Assembly (NCBI GenBank): GCA_021234155.1
Contig: JAJEKV010000040.1
Location: 12,733,072-12,797,071, forward strand
From: Isoetes taiwanensis
Taxonomy: Eukaryota; Streptophyta; Lycopodiopsida; Isoetales; Isoetaceae
DNA: 64,000 bases
Reading direction: 5' to 3'
The position numbers and the translations under genes are program-made. Shown piece by piece: positions 1 through 12,404 of the stretch. The first letter of the stretch is position 1. Each line of letters opens with the position of its first letter. The notes beneath the pieces were generated by a model. It was not told the origin of the DNA and searched no databases. It saw only the letters and a program-made list of their open reading frames with translations.

Positions 1-700
1 ACAAGACAAAACTATCTATGCAGCTATTATGAACATATAATTTATCAACAAAGCATTAAAGCTTATGATACATGCCATCATGGAGTGCTATCGATGCCCT
101 GCATGATAACATATTTAAGATTATATAATTTATGTAGTTATATGGGGTTGACAACCCTGAATAATTTAATTAAGAGCTAGGCTACTAGCTCATTCCTAGA
201 TGCGAATGCAAACAATAGATCATGGCGTAAGAAATTTATGCAAAGCCTCTCCCCACCTTAGTTGTCGCACCCGCTAAGGCTAGAATACATCTCCCCATTG
301 AGTCGGTGTCGACTAATTTGGAGACGACTTGGTCGTTGCATTGCTTCCATTGATTCGCTCCCCTGCTTTGGTGCAGTTGGTTACCGCATTAATCTTGCAT
401 GTTGAAGGACACATAGACATTAAGCATCTATCCATCTTACGCTCTATGTGCTTTGGCTACTTGCGAAAGGAACTCTATTCTAAGGGTCGACTAATTGGAT
501 GGCGATTCAACCCCTAAGATGTAGGTAGGTTCAGTCCTAAGATTGAGCCCCCACTTTCTTCATAAGAAGTGGTCCTACACCTCAATGTATCCTATCCCCT
601 TAATTGATGTTGTCATAACATCTTAGCTATTCTATTTACCTTAAGAGGTTATATGCTTCTTACCTAACACATTAATTTACTAGCCTTAGCTAACATATTT
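1..700. other. No recognisable gene
   Basis: AT-rich sequence with many stops in all frames. The only open frames are short and resemble nothing I know. It probably continues the decayed retroelement to its right, but I see no motif that proves this. Confidence 0.4.
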
Positions 701-3200
701 AATCATCTATGATGGATGCAGCCATCATGTTTAACATATCTATCCCTAAGCGACGAGTTATTGAATTATTTAGAACAATTCTAAATTGCAAGGTTTTATT
801 ATCATGACAATTCTTTTTGCCTCAAGAGACTATGTGATTAATATGTTTCTTATTTCTCGATGTGCCTTTCATGTGCTATTTAATTTTATATTCTAAATAT
901 CCCCTTTTCTTAGTTATTTACTCTCTTGGAATATTCCTATCAATTGAATTGATGTCATCATAACAAGTTGGCGGACTTGTTAGATTACTTCTTTTCATTC
1001 GATTGGATTATTCCTTGGAGGTACTAGCTTTATACATGGTCAACAATTATCCTAGTAATGATTCCTTCTTAGCGAGGTGATCAGTCTCACGAAGTGGTTT
1101 CAATATGTTGGATGTCTGTTAACAATCATGTATAATTTTAGTTACTTCTATGCATTTCCTTCCCAATCGTTGACGCTTAGCTCAACTTGGGGCAATCCCT
1201 TCATGAGAAAATCTAGAAATGCCTTCCACTCCCATTATGGATGTCGTCATCCATAAGCCTCAATCTTGCTCGCAGCTCATCCACTCATTTGCCTTCTTGA
1301 GGGTAACGTCCTTCGAGTTGCTCGAGACTCCGGGCTCCTCCTCGATGTAGAGGTCAACTTTCCTCGATGTAGAGGCTTCCCATTGTTGGTGGTTTTGATG
1401 GCGTAGTTGACCACTTCAAATCTTCTATGTTACTTCCCAAAAGCCTGAAGGTGGTTTCATTGAGAAACATCTTGGCGGCTAAAAGATGCCTCTAGATCCG
1501 ATCTTATTGTGCCAACTCCATCCTTCGAGTCTGTGGCGTGTTGACAAACAAGTGTTGAGGATGTTGCTTCGCTTTCACGCCTTCCAATTGTCCGGCATCT
1601 CTTTTCTTTGATCTGTTATCTTGAGAGAGAGAGGAAATAACAAAGGGAAATATGCATGCAAGTCATATAGCTTACACTATTATGATTACAAATACTATTA
1701 AAGCTATTAGGCTCCCTTGGTGTCTCCCCTCGAGGTGCACACGTACTCCATGGCGTTGTTGTCGATGTTCCTCCTAGTGCGCTGGTGTTGAAGATCTATA
1801 TCCTCCTATTTATATGTCAGCTCATGCTCGATTGGTAGACTCTTTGATATTTTTGAGCTCTCCAATGTCTGTCGGCTGCGGCATAACTTGCTTCTGCTTC
1901 ACAATGTCTGAAGATCTTTGGAGGCGCCTCTTGAAGTTGTGCACAATCCCTTTGGCTAGACTCATAATTAAGGAGTTGTTCTCTTCATCAGTTGCCTTTC
2001 GAATTGTCGATCCTTGGGTTCACGAAGTTGCATGCGAGTTGTCGTAGCTTTGTGAGGTTCTATCTGATTCGTCGATTCTTTGGCTCGGTTCTCCTATTCG
2101 CTTCTCCATCGAGCTTCTCATCATACCTGTTTGATCTCCTCAATGTGATGGCTTAGACGTTATCACGATCTTCGTTGCTATGTTGCCTTTTAGTTGCACT
2201 TGATCACGCTCCACAGTTTTGGACCTCATGTTGCATCTAAGGAGCTCGTGGAAGTACTAGCACTCCTTCGTCTTCTGGTTTATGGCCATTGTCCCCCAAT
2301 ACATGTGCATCTTCCTGGTGAGTAAAGCCTCATGACTCTTCTCCATGATTGGTTTGCTGTCGGGGATGATGTACTCTTATATCTGCGTAGATTGACCCTT
2401 GAGTTGAAGTACTTTCTGCCCTAGACCTGCTCGTGTCCTTGAATAGCCTGGCTAATGTCTTGAACTCTCTTTTTGTCGAAGGTGCTTTGGTTGCTGTCCT
2501 TGTCGTTAAGGTGTCGAATGCTTCTATCTTGGGCGTTGAGGTCCCTCGTGTCGGAGATAAGTTGGGCTTCTTGTCTTCTAATTGTTGGCAGGAGTACTTG
2601 ACGAAGCCATCACCTAGTTATTGAATGAGCATAGACATAACCCATTGTTGTGGCGCCTTTCTTAAGTGTATCTCCATCTGGTGTGCATGTTACAAACATC
2701 ACCATACAAGGTAGAATTATGGTCGTCGAAGGTTGCCTCCTTAGTTGGCTCGTTGATGTCGAGTTGTCCCAAGGAATTCCTCGACGTCTATTGGCTTGAG
2801 GTCGTTGTCGTAGTTTCTGAAGATGTGTGTTCGTTCCTCCTGTTGTTGAGGACACTCGTGTCGTTAGTGTTGCTGCTGCTACAAGAGGTAGAGTTGCATC
2901 CCGAAGATGTCGTCGTGCAAAACCTAGATGGTGCGGCGCTAGAGATCTTGACATGACTGGCGTTATCTCTCATCTTGACATTGTGCTGGACGAGCGATCT
3001 TCTACTTGAGGCCGCTTCTCGAAGTGTCTGGAGTTGAAGGTTGGCTTGAGCTCTGGTCGTCTCTCTCCTATATTTGCTCTTCCATTTGAGCACTTGCTCT
3101 TGGCTATACATGTGGTTCTTTACTTCATCCTTTGGCAGTCGAAGCGATGGAGTTTCTTGATGCAAACACTAAACCCTAAAACATGATCCTAATTTTGTAC
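700..3200 (-). repeat. Decayed LTR-retroelement interior, copy 1
   Basis: This stretch pairs by eye with about 9060-10800. Phrases such as ttattccttggaggtact, tacatggtcaacaattatcc and gcgaggtgatca recur in the same order and with similar spacing at 9320-9400. The later part (1390-1560, on Cys/Asp-type coding triplets read on the minus strand) matches 9780-10000. A minus-strand open frame at 2788-3165 is rich in Ser, Thr, Arg and Gln, as gag or capsid-tail regions often are, but has no diagnostic motif. I call it an old LTR-retrotransposon interior because of its pairing with a region that adjoins a Ty3/gypsy pol. The exact borders are not visible. Confidence 0.4.
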
Positions 3201-4540
3201 TATGTGTTAGCTCCCGATATTTATGATAGATATATATATATAATTATACTGGGATTTTAATTCATCCACTTTTCTAATTTATAGAAGAGCATATGCTTAA
3301 TTGTGTATACTTCTTTAGGATTTTCCCTCCTCCAATCACGTTTGATTCTTGGTTTCTTTGCATCTTCCTTGTTCTACTTGACTCGGGGTTCCTTGAGGTG
3401 TTGCGCATTGTAGTTGACCTTGTGTGATTTGTGGTCGTTATCCCAAGTCGCGCGGAGAACGTTGCTCGATGTGAACCCTTGAGTTGAAAATGCTCCTCCT
3501 TAATGTGTTTTTGTCATGTGGAGTGTCGTTTGGAGATGCGTAGCATTGATCGCTTGAGTCACGATCACTTGGTTGTTGCTTGATCGGGCATTGTTGCATG
3601 TCTTTGAATCTTCGTTGTGAGATGCTTCCCTATGCCGGAATTGTTGTCATCTCCATTGCACATGCCATCACTCTTTTGAGTTTGCGTTTGAGTGAAGTAC
3701 GTGGTTGTTGGCTAGGTCGGCTCCTTCCGTCATTTGTCGTGCTCTGCCTCCCCGCCTCCTCTCTGGTTTACGATTGTAGCCCCATGTCTTCCGGGTTATT
3801 TGTCCACCGGTAATGCTATCATCTCCACAGTAGTCGCCGAACATGAACTTAGGAGATGTTACGTTGATCTTGCCTCTATCTGTTCTGGTGTGCTCTTTGT
3901 CGAGGTGCCGGGTAGCGCACTCGTTGTTTTCCCTTTGATTTCCATCCGATTAATGGTGGATCGCTATGAACTCCTCGTGGGTAACTCCTGTTGTCCCATC
4001 ATCGCACGATGCGGTGTAGGCTTCTATGTCCGTCGATGTCCGCCGGCGATTAATGCGTCCGAGCCTCCCTTATCGCGATGTGAAATTCTGCGTTTCTGGT
4101 CGATGAAGTCACAGAGGTCCGGATGTTGGCGTAGGAGATGTAGGAGCTCGTTTATCCCTGTAGCCCCCCGGCCCCCGCACACGGGGGAGGAGGGGGTTCT
4201 TGATGTCCTGCGGGGCTCGTGCACGGTTCCTTGGATGATTACGGGGTTAAGCTTGTGATGCCTAGCCCAAGTGGTGGAGTTGTCTGCGTGGTTCTCAGCC
4301 CCTCTTCAAAGCTTTGAAGTTCTGCCCGCTTCTTCGCCTTTCTTGTGCGGGTCGGCGTCATCGATGTCCTCTACGCCCGACCCACGTCCTTCATCTTCCT
4401 CTGCTTTGCCTCCTCGTACTTTCGAGAAGCATTTGCTCTTCTTCAATGGCCGCCATGGCCATAGGCTCGAGCTCTAGGGGTTGGGCGATGGCTCTCCTAT
4501 CCGGGTTTGGGCTCTATGGAATAGAAAAATTGCTACAGCC
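3200..4540. other. No recognisable gene, probable retroelement debris
   Basis: The base composition becomes more GC-rich from about 3550 to 4500, with several overlapping open frames of up to 174 codons (3734-4258 plus). None has a recognisable motif, and frames are open on both strands at once, which is typical of composition rather than coding. I see no RNA gene or regulatory site. Confidence 0.3.
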
Positions 4541-4554
4541 TACGGACATATAAT

Positions 4555-4880
4555 TGGGCAAGCGGCTGGCAGTTATTTTCTAGGTATTTGTCTATCTTAA
4601 GGCTGTCCTAAAGTATCCTATGCAAGGGGAAGTTCTACTAGAGAAGGACCTATCTTTGCATGGAACTCACCATAATGTCCCCGGTAAAATAGGGAATAGC
4701 ATTGATGGTTGCCATGATGCTAGAGTTCTTTGGGGATATCAAATGAGATGAAGGAGCGCCTCTGGGAGATGAAAAATTGGCTTGGAGCGAGGAGCAAAGA
4801 TGTAGGATGCAAATGAGGGTTGTGGTCTACTTATAGGCAAAAACCCTAATTTTAGAAAAAATTTTGGATAAAGGAAAATC
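4555..4880 (-). repeat. Leader/gag-start segment of retroelement copy 1
   Basis: This matches 15430-15870: both carry an upstream block around gatctat/ggacctatctt(a/t)gc(a/t)tggaactc, then a run ending in ttggagtgaggag or cttggagcgaggag, then gaatgcaaatgagggt and a shared ttataggcaaaaaccctaat end. In the 15.4-kb copy the minus strand keeps a 99-codon frame; here that frame is broken. It lies next to the ~205-bp tandem array, as its partner does next to the 16.0-kb array, so both segments belong to the same repeat. Confidence 0.55.
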
Positions 4881-5004
4881 TAGGATTCTAAGGTATTGCT
4901 AAGCACAAGACAAGCTAATCAAGCTAAAGAGTACATTCTAAGGATCCTATTGCAACAAATTCTATCTAATTTGGGGAAGGTGTGGACAAATTGGGGCAAT
5001 TTTG

Positions 5005-6400
5005 GTGTGACCACTCACACAGTGCGCGAGAGGCAGTTAGGAATATGATCCTAAGTGGCTGGGGCACTCTGTGAGGGGGTGGGGCCCCTGTTTGGATCGA
5101 GGATGATGCCAAACATGCAAACTAAGGGTGAAATCCTGCATATCTCGTTGAGATAGGTCGGATTGAGCCCTTACTTGCTTCATTTGGATAAGTTTTGGCC
5201 CAGATTTGGGGTCGACCACTCACACAAGTCGCCAGGTGGTCGAATGGGTTTGCAAACCCGAATTGGTGCAGGCACTCTGCGAGGGTGGGGCTCCATGTGA
5301 GTTAGGGTTGGGCAATTTCTACAAACTAGGGTTCAAATCCTACTAATTATGGTGAGTGAGTCGAATGGTGTGCTTACTTTTACGCATTTGGACAAGTTTT
5401 GGCATAGATCGATTGTTTCGACCACTCACACACGGTCGCGAGAGGCAGTTAGGAATATAATCCTAAGTGGCCTGGGCGCACTCTGTGAGGGGTGGGGCCA
5501 AAAACACTGAGTTTTGCTCCAACTTTGTTAATTCCAACTGCAGAACTTAGTAACACATTCTACTTACACCTGATTTAACACATTAACATGATCAAAACAT
5601 AAATTTATATTTACAATAAACTAGCAATCTTCTTTTTCTGGCGAGCTCGTGGATGTTGCACCCGAAGTTCTTGATAGTCGAGAAGGTTCTTCATGAGATG
5701 ATTAACGTATGTCTTCCATTCGATGAAGATTGTTGATAGGGGTTGTGCCCCTCGTGACCGCCGCCGTTTGTAGAGGTGTTTGCCATAGTGCTTCCTCTCT
5801 TGGGTCGCCTGGGTCTTCAATGTTTTCAAAAGTCGTGCTCCTTGCCCTTCTGTGGCTCTAGCCTTGTACCTTAAAAGCTATTGCTTCTATTTCTAAATAA
5901 ACTGTAGTTTGGGAAACAAAATTTAGGGTTTGACCTATTTTGGTCATTTTGAGGAGGATTATAATATTTTTAGCCTAATTTGAGGTCATAAATGGATTCT
6001 AGACTCTTTAATGGTCCTAACGCAACAAATTTTAGGCGATTTGGAGCTGTATAACTCAAGTTACTGAAGGTTCAAAGTTTTGACCACTCACACGGTGCGC
6101 CGTGGTCGAATTGGTTTGCAAACCAAATTGGTGCCAAGGCGCACTCGTGAGGGGTCACCTCTTTTGGGGTCCAATTTTCAATTTACAAGGGTTTCTTAGT
6201 GTTATAATATGCAAAACTAGCTAGGATCAAGGAGATAAGCTGAACCGCACCATTAGTTTAGCTAAATTATACATCTAACTAGGTCAACATGGGTTCACCA
6301 CTCACACAAGCGCCAGTGGTCGAATCGGGTTTGCAAACCAAATTGGTGCAAGCACTCGTGAGGGGTCACCTCTTTTGGCCATTTTAGGTTGGTTTTTGCT
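5005..6400. repeat. Tandem array of ~205-bp units (first copy)
   Basis: The motif ccactcacac followed by a g/c-rich block and then gcactctg(t)gagggg(t)gggg recurs at 5011, 5216, 5422, 6084 and 6298. Spacings are 205, 206, 662 (about three units with decayed middle units) and 214. Later units replace the gagaggcagttaggaat stretch with a tggtcgaattggtttgcaaacc stretch, so two unit types alternate. The array flanks the retroelement leader segment and resembles LTR or untranslated-region subrepeats. Confidence 0.6.
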
Positions 6401-6582
6401 AAAACTTAGCACTACTCTTAGCATTAACCTATTCTTTGCACTACAATTGGGAAAACATTTTCCCAATTTTCGAGGTTCTTGCTTGGGAGGTTGTTCCCAA
6501 GACCGGAAGTCTCTTTGTTAGTCCTAAGGAAAATGGTGGGTGCTTTCGATCTGGTCTACCAAGATCATGCTTTCGATATTAT

Positions 6583-7441
6583 TGTGGCGTCCCCTACTCC
6601 TTATCACGATGCCCACATCATTATTGAAGGAAGGAGCATTCCCCCAGCGGCTACAGCGGCGGGGGCCATCCGACTCCACTCCCATCGGGGATGAGCGGCA
6701 AGGGAAGAATGGATGTGTCATTCACCCGTCTTCCATCGGATCGACCTATCTGCGGAGGCGTGAATAAACAAGCGTGAGCACAACTAGCAGGTAAACAAAT
6801 ACAAGTACCTCGAGAGGTGAATACAATACAACATCACGAGAGATAGCAATACCATAGAAATAACATCATCACATAACATAAATAACAAGAGGGGAGATCC
6901 TACCCAGGGCTCAGACTCCAGGGGGATGACTGACGGCTAGGGTCTCCAGAGTTCATTGCAGACAGAATTCATGGCAATGGATTTGGCTGGCATAGAACAT
7001 GGCTTAGGGTAGTCCACTCCATCCGCCCCTCCCGTGCACACTTTGCAGAGTAGGCTGAAAAGTGTTGGGACTTGGCCGTAGCCTGCCGGGTGAATAGCCA
7101 GAGGGGCTACTACTACTGGGTAGGATCTCCCCTCTTGTTATTTATGTTATGTGATGATGTTATTTCTATGGTATTGCTATCTCTGTGATGTTGTATTGTA
7201 TTCACCTCTCGAGGTACTTGTATTTGTTTACTGTTAGTTGTGCTCACGTTTGTTTATTCACGCTTCCGCAGATAGGTCGACCCGATGGAAGACGGGTGAA
7301 TGACACATCCATTCTTCCCTTGCTGGCTCATCCCGATGGGAGTGGAGTCAGGTGGATGGCCCCTGTCAGTGTAGCTGCCAGGGGGAATGCTCCTCCTTCG
7401 AATACGATGTGGGCATCGTATAAGGAGTAGGGGACGTCACA
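6583..7441. mobile_element. Fold-back element with 325-bp inverted arms
   Basis: Bases 6583-6907 reappear as the reverse complement at 7117-7441 with few mismatches, including the outer ends TGTGGCGTCCCCTACTCC and GGAGTAGGGGACGTCACA. The 209-bp spacer (6908-7116) matches 14034-14230 of the LTR-like family copy at 13737. The object is therefore the first half of that LTR family followed by an inverted second copy of its outer 325 bp. No clear target-site duplication: left flank attat, right flank gtact. An RNA across it would form a very long hairpin. It sits directly against the end of a Ty3/gypsy integrase frame, which runs into it and is cut off. Confidence 0.8.
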
Positions 7442-8800
7442 GTACTATTATATACAAATTCGACCAAGTAGATGTAGTCCTCCCACTTTGATTGCTTATT
7501 CCAGATATAATGCCTCAACGTATCTTCCAATATCTTGTTCGTCCTCGCCGTTTGACCATCGTTTTGGGTATGATATGCCGTACTCATACAATTTATCCCA
7601 ATGGTGTTGAAGATGTCTCTCCAAAATGCACTTATGAACTTTGGGTCTCTATAAAATATGATTCCTCTAGGCATCCCATGCAACTAAAGATTTCGGTTCA
7701 AGAGCCCCCGGAATTCGAAATTGCTTTGCTTTCAACTTCTGACACAACCCTTCATGCTAGGCCAAAAGTAACTACTTCTTATCTTGAAGTAAGTTTTCAT
7801 GAATCCTGCATGGTCGGCTATTGGGTTATTGTGAGTATCATGGAGGATTAACTTCCTTACTCCCGATACTTCTGGGATACAAAGCTTATCTTTATAATAT
7901 AAAAGATTGTCTTCCTTTTTAAATTTCTTATAGGCCTTTCTTTCTTTATCCGTCCTTGTGCTCTTGCAAAAACTTGCCCATATGTGCTTGAACTCCATGC
8001 TAGAGGAGATGGCTTGTTCTATCTTCTTGCCGAATTCGCTTATCAAAGTGGAGACGGTATTACAAAATGACACTTTAAAAGCTTGCCAACAAGTGGTGCC
8101 GTCTTAACATCTCTAAGACTCGCCTCAAATGGATTGCATGCTCCTCTACTGCTTTGTTGTAGGTCACGATGTCGTCAAAGAAAAAATTGATGACGAACTC
8201 GTCTAAGAAATCTCTGAAGATGTCATTCATCAAGCGCATAAGTCGTTGGAGCATTAATAGACCAAGGGGTATTACCGTGAACTCATAGTGCACATACTAT
8301 ATTCTGAAGCTGTCTTATGAATATCTTCCTCCTTGATCCTTATTTGCTGATAACCCAACCTTAAGTCAATTTTGGAGAAGAATCTTGCTCCTTGGAGCTG
8401 ATCTATTATGTCGTCTACTTGTTGAGTTGCCGATGGTTGATATACCTTCCATCCTGGCCAAATAAATCTCCAAGTCGAGCAACTCCTACAACTGCTTCTT
8501 CAGCTATGCTAGCTCGAGAGTGCTATCTCTATAAAGAGCTTTAATGGTGGGCTTTACATCTGGTGCGAGAGTGATTTCACACTCTATGCCTCTATAAGGC
8601 AAAAGCTCTTGAATTTTATCCAGAGATATATCGTGGAACTTCTTGATCAGTTTAGCAATCGACCAAGGCAACTGTTCCAAAGTACCATCTTCATTCTTGC
8701 TCTTATTATCGGGGTCAATGGCTTTTAGCTTAAATATGTATGCAACCTCATCCCTCATGATGCACTTATGTAATTGCTTCACTGATATGCGTTGCATGAC
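7442..8800 (-). pseudogene. Ty3/gypsy pol fragment (RT and integrase), broken
   Basis: On the minus strand the order is typical of Ty3/gypsy pol. At 8797-8504 is the segment before RT, ending in RGIECEITLAPDVKPTIKALYR. At 8293-8075 is part of [13 protein letters not shown], then FVINFFFDDIVTYNKAVEEH with the F-x-DD active-site motif. At 8073-7732 is the integrase zinc-binding region (LILHDTHNNPIADHAGFMKT, then YFWPSM). At 7683-7442 is the integrase core (DPKFISAFWRDIF, then TAYHTQNDGQTARTNKILED). The RT fragment joins the integrase region almost directly, so the RNase H part is deleted, and the RT start between 8330 and 8500 is frameshifted. The core ends at the fold-back element. It encodes reverse transcription and chromosomal insertion functions in intact relatives but cannot do so here. 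Confidence 0.85.
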
Positions 8801-9059
8801 TGAGATTACTTCCTTAACTTTAATGGTAAGATGCTTGCCATTTGGTGCTAGGATAAATGTCTCTTGCTTATGATAATCACTTATCGCCTTAGCCGGCTTT
8901 AATTATTCCATGTCTATTATGAGGTCGTACTTGCCGATGTATGTAGCTTGGCGCCGATGCTTCACTGATATCGAATTTGACTCTTGTTCCTTTGGTGCTG
9001 TTAATTTCTCAGCCTTGCCATGATTATTGGCCTAGATTTAGACTTAAGAGTCTTGCTCT

Positions 9060-10800
9060 TAAAGATGTTCGCCATCTAAGAGGTGCAAGGTTACGGGTTA
9101 AAGAATTATTTACATAAATTCTATGGCCACAAGGTTTTGTCGACATGACATTTCCTTTGGACACAAAAAACTATCCAATTAGATAATTATTCTTGTTTTA
9201 AATCTATACTCTAGGATCCCTCCTTTCTTAGTTCTTACCCTCTTGAAATAGCCCCACATTTGAGTTGATGCCATCTAAGAAGTTGGTCGGACGTGTTAGA
9301 TTGCTTCATTGGGCCGTATTATTCCTTAGGTTGTGGAGGTACTCCTCATATACATGGTCGATGATTATCCTATTATTGAATCCTACTTAGCGAGATGATC
9401 AAGTTCACAAAGAGGTTCCAATATATTGGATATCTGTCAACGAATATGTATAATTTTGGTACTCTATACGTTTTTCTTCTCAATCCTTGAAGTTTTGCTC
9501 AATTCTTCGGTCCATCTTTTCAAAAAATAAAAAAATGACAAAATCTACTCAGAATTTTGTCCCAATCCCATCATGGATGTTATCATCTATAAATTTAAGA
9601 TATTCAACTATCTGATAGGTCCTTTAGCTTGCTAAAAGCTGGTGTACTCATTAGTCGTTGGAGTTGCAAGACGATGTTCCACAATTTTGTTGGAAAAATC
9701 TGATCTCCTTGGAGTTGTTGTATAATCATTCATGTGCCCTAGTCTTCATCGAACATATTCTGACTGTGCTCATTCTCAATGTTGATGTTGACTTCCTTCA
9801 TTAGAGGTGTAGTGCACTTGATGATGTAGTGGGCAATGTAAAATCTTGGTGTCGCGTCCCAAAAGCTTAAAGGTAATGTTCTCCACTCTCTAGAATCTTT
9901 CATGTTGACTCATCTTGTCTTGGAGGTTACAAGATTCGAGGATGATCTTTCTAACTCCTGAATCGATACTGTTGTGTTGACCCTGTCGATTGGGTTCTCC
10001 ATCTTAGCAGTCAGATGTTGCTTTTATAAGGTTGATGACAATGTTGAGTGCTTTACCGCTTCTAAATGTGCATCTTCTCTTATTGAGAGAAGTCTATTTG
10101 CATCCACGTGCATGAACTATAATCTTGACTTCACCATTTAATAATGCTGGTATTTGGATCCCCATGGTGTCTCTTCTTGTTGGTGTTTGACCTTCAATCT
10201 CTAAGATAGAAGGCCGTCATGATCTTGAGATGGTGCTACCGAGATTGATGTAGCTGCTTTGAAGAATTGGGGCTGACGAGAAAGAAGTTGGTTGTAGTCT
10301 GGACGTATTCCTATTCTTGGACAGCCCGCCTCGCTAGCTTGTAATTCCTCCTTAGTCAAAGTATCTTTGCTAAAAGTCTAGATCTAATACTACTATGGGC
10401 CTACATATCTGAGATAGTTGCCCTTCCTAGGAGATATGTCAAGTCTCATCCTTTTAGAAACTCTTGATGTAACTAGTCGATGAAGTCATCTACTTGTTGA
10501 TGATGTAGCTATGACAATAGTCATCGATGTGGGGCTCTTTCTTGAGACAATATGGCACTTGGAAAATATCCTTGACTAGAAGATGTTCCTCCCCTAATGT
10601 GATCAATGGCGTAAGTGCCATGATGCCCATTGGCTGTTGAGTAGCCCTTCTTGGCAACTCATGTGTCTATTCTTGATATCTCAATCGTCCTTTACGTAGG
10701 CTCCTCTTTATTATTTGTGTTCAGGCTCTCCTGTACACCATCTTGACCTTTGATTTGCTGAAGTTTCCACCATAAGGTTGCCCTCTACTTTCAAATTCCT
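9060..10800 (-). repeat. Decayed LTR-retroelement interior, copy 2
   Basis: This aligns by eye with 700-3200 over several hundred bases, with the same order of shared phrases. It lies upstream (on the minus strand) of the pol fragment at 7442-8800, so it may be the gag side of the same element. No intact frame of more than about 60 codons and no nucleocapsid zinc knuckle was found. Confidence 0.4.
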
Positions 10801-11600
10801 CGATGTAGTCGAGTGGCTCATGTGTTGAGGGCTCGAGGATCTGCAATGAAGGTTTCCCTGACCTATGCCCTAAAGTGCACAAGGCAGCTAATACTAACAC
10901 AACAATTATTTTTGTCTGTTGACTCTACAATCTTTATGTTTATGCCTTTATCTACTCTAACCCCAAATGGCACCTTTGGCATTTGGCACTTTTCTAAAAG
11001 ATGCGAAAGGTACTTATTTGCTATCATGGGGTGGTGTAAGGAGACCTATTTTATGGGCATACTTGATGTGTTGAGCTAAATTACCTAGACTGAATTCCTA
11101 GATAATTATCTATGATACAAAGGTATGGCAGAAGACACTTGATGATGGTGCATCTATAGCATGTGTTAGTGTGTCATATCAATGTGTGGCACAATATCTA
11201 AGGCCTTGGCAACTGCTGGGTTGCTACGAAAAGAGAGGTTTGATTATGCTAACATTGTGTAGACAAGAAAACACTTAGCAAGATAAGAGCGACAACTAAG
11301 CTAAGATGAATGCAGATGCAGTCTCTAACTAGCTTAAGGATCTTGGTTCTAATTCTAAAGATCTTCGATATCAATATTTTCTAATATGTTTAGCTTAAAT
11401 TTATTCAATGATTATAATTCAAACATAAACGATGTCCGTGTTGGCAAGGGGGTGTTTGGGGGGGTTCATCCCTATGCATGGGAGGTTCGATTTTTAGTAC
11501 TGCAAGAATTTTTTTAAGATGAGGTCCAAATAGATTGAAAAGCTAGAATGGAACATACCAAAAATGTGTATGCCAGATTTTTTGTATGCTATTTTGGAAG
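10800..11600. other. No recognisable gene
   Basis: A plus-strand open frame at 10813-11079 has no motif I recognise. The rest has stops in every frame. A short G-run (11450-11462) is the only odd composition. Confidence 0.35.
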
Positions 11601-11627
11601 ATTTTTGCTCAAAAACTTCTGACTTGG

Positions 11628-12190
11628 GTTACTCCACGAAATTTGATGTCCCGAGACTCTCAAAACCTACATTGGTGCAATTTGATATCTTGAGGCTCTC
11701 GAAACCTACATTGGCGCAGAATGAGCTAGTTGGACCGGTTTCAACTCTCGACAAGTTTTATTTTACTATTTTTTTTTTTTTTTGCTAACGTGCATATTCA
11801 GACCTGTAAAACTCAGTTTAATGTTTTTCTTTTATTTTTACGATAACTACATCTACATATCGATCAATTCGAGTTACTCCATGTGAAAGAGCTTTCCGGG
11901 AGTCTCGAAAATGCGTTTGGCACGGTGTGACCTGGGTGGATTGATTTTTGACTTAGGTTCCTGATTTGGGTGCTATAAAATGTTAGAATGCAAACCTGAG
12001 TTAGTTTCAGTCTATTTAACATCTTATTTCATATTTTTACAGTCTATCTAACATCTTATTTCATACTTTTACATCAAATAAAGCCAATTTTGAGTCAACT
12101 CGAGTTACTCCGCGTGAAAGGGCTTTCCGAGTGTCTTGTAAATGTGTTTGGCGCAGTGTGACCCGAGTGGCCTAATTTTGACTCTGAGCA
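11628..12190. repeat. Tandem repeat with ~235-bp period
   Basis: A block reading gagttactcc, then gaaagagctttcc or a relative, then a tc(t)cgaaaatg(t/c)gtttggc(a/g)c(a/g)gtgtgacc end occurs at about 11634 (divergent), 11871 and 12101. Spacings are about 237 and 230 bp. Between units are ttttattttta-type runs and the phrase tctatttaacatcttatttcata, itself duplicated at 12012-12066. No coding signal is seen. Confidence 0.55.
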
Positions 12191-12404
12191 TTTAGAAGAC
12201 AAAACTTTTAGCTTTCTACTTATATAACAAGATGTATATAGCATAACTTAGATAAAATTTAATTAGGAGTTTCCTATGTCTTGTCTATTCTGATCCGTCA
12301 GGCCAAGTTCATGTCCTTGGGCGTAATGATCACCCTCTTGGCGTGAATGGCACAGAGGTTGACCCTCTTGAAAGGTTGAGTCAACTTTGCTCAGTCGCTT
12401 CCTG

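Noticed and set aside
3734-4258. 174-codon plus-strand frame
   Set aside because: Cys/Pro/Arg/Ser-rich with no motif; other frames on both strands are open over the same bases, so it reflects composition.
5005-6400. CRISPR array
   Set aside because: Units of about 205 bp, diverged, with no unique spacers, in a eukaryotic genome.
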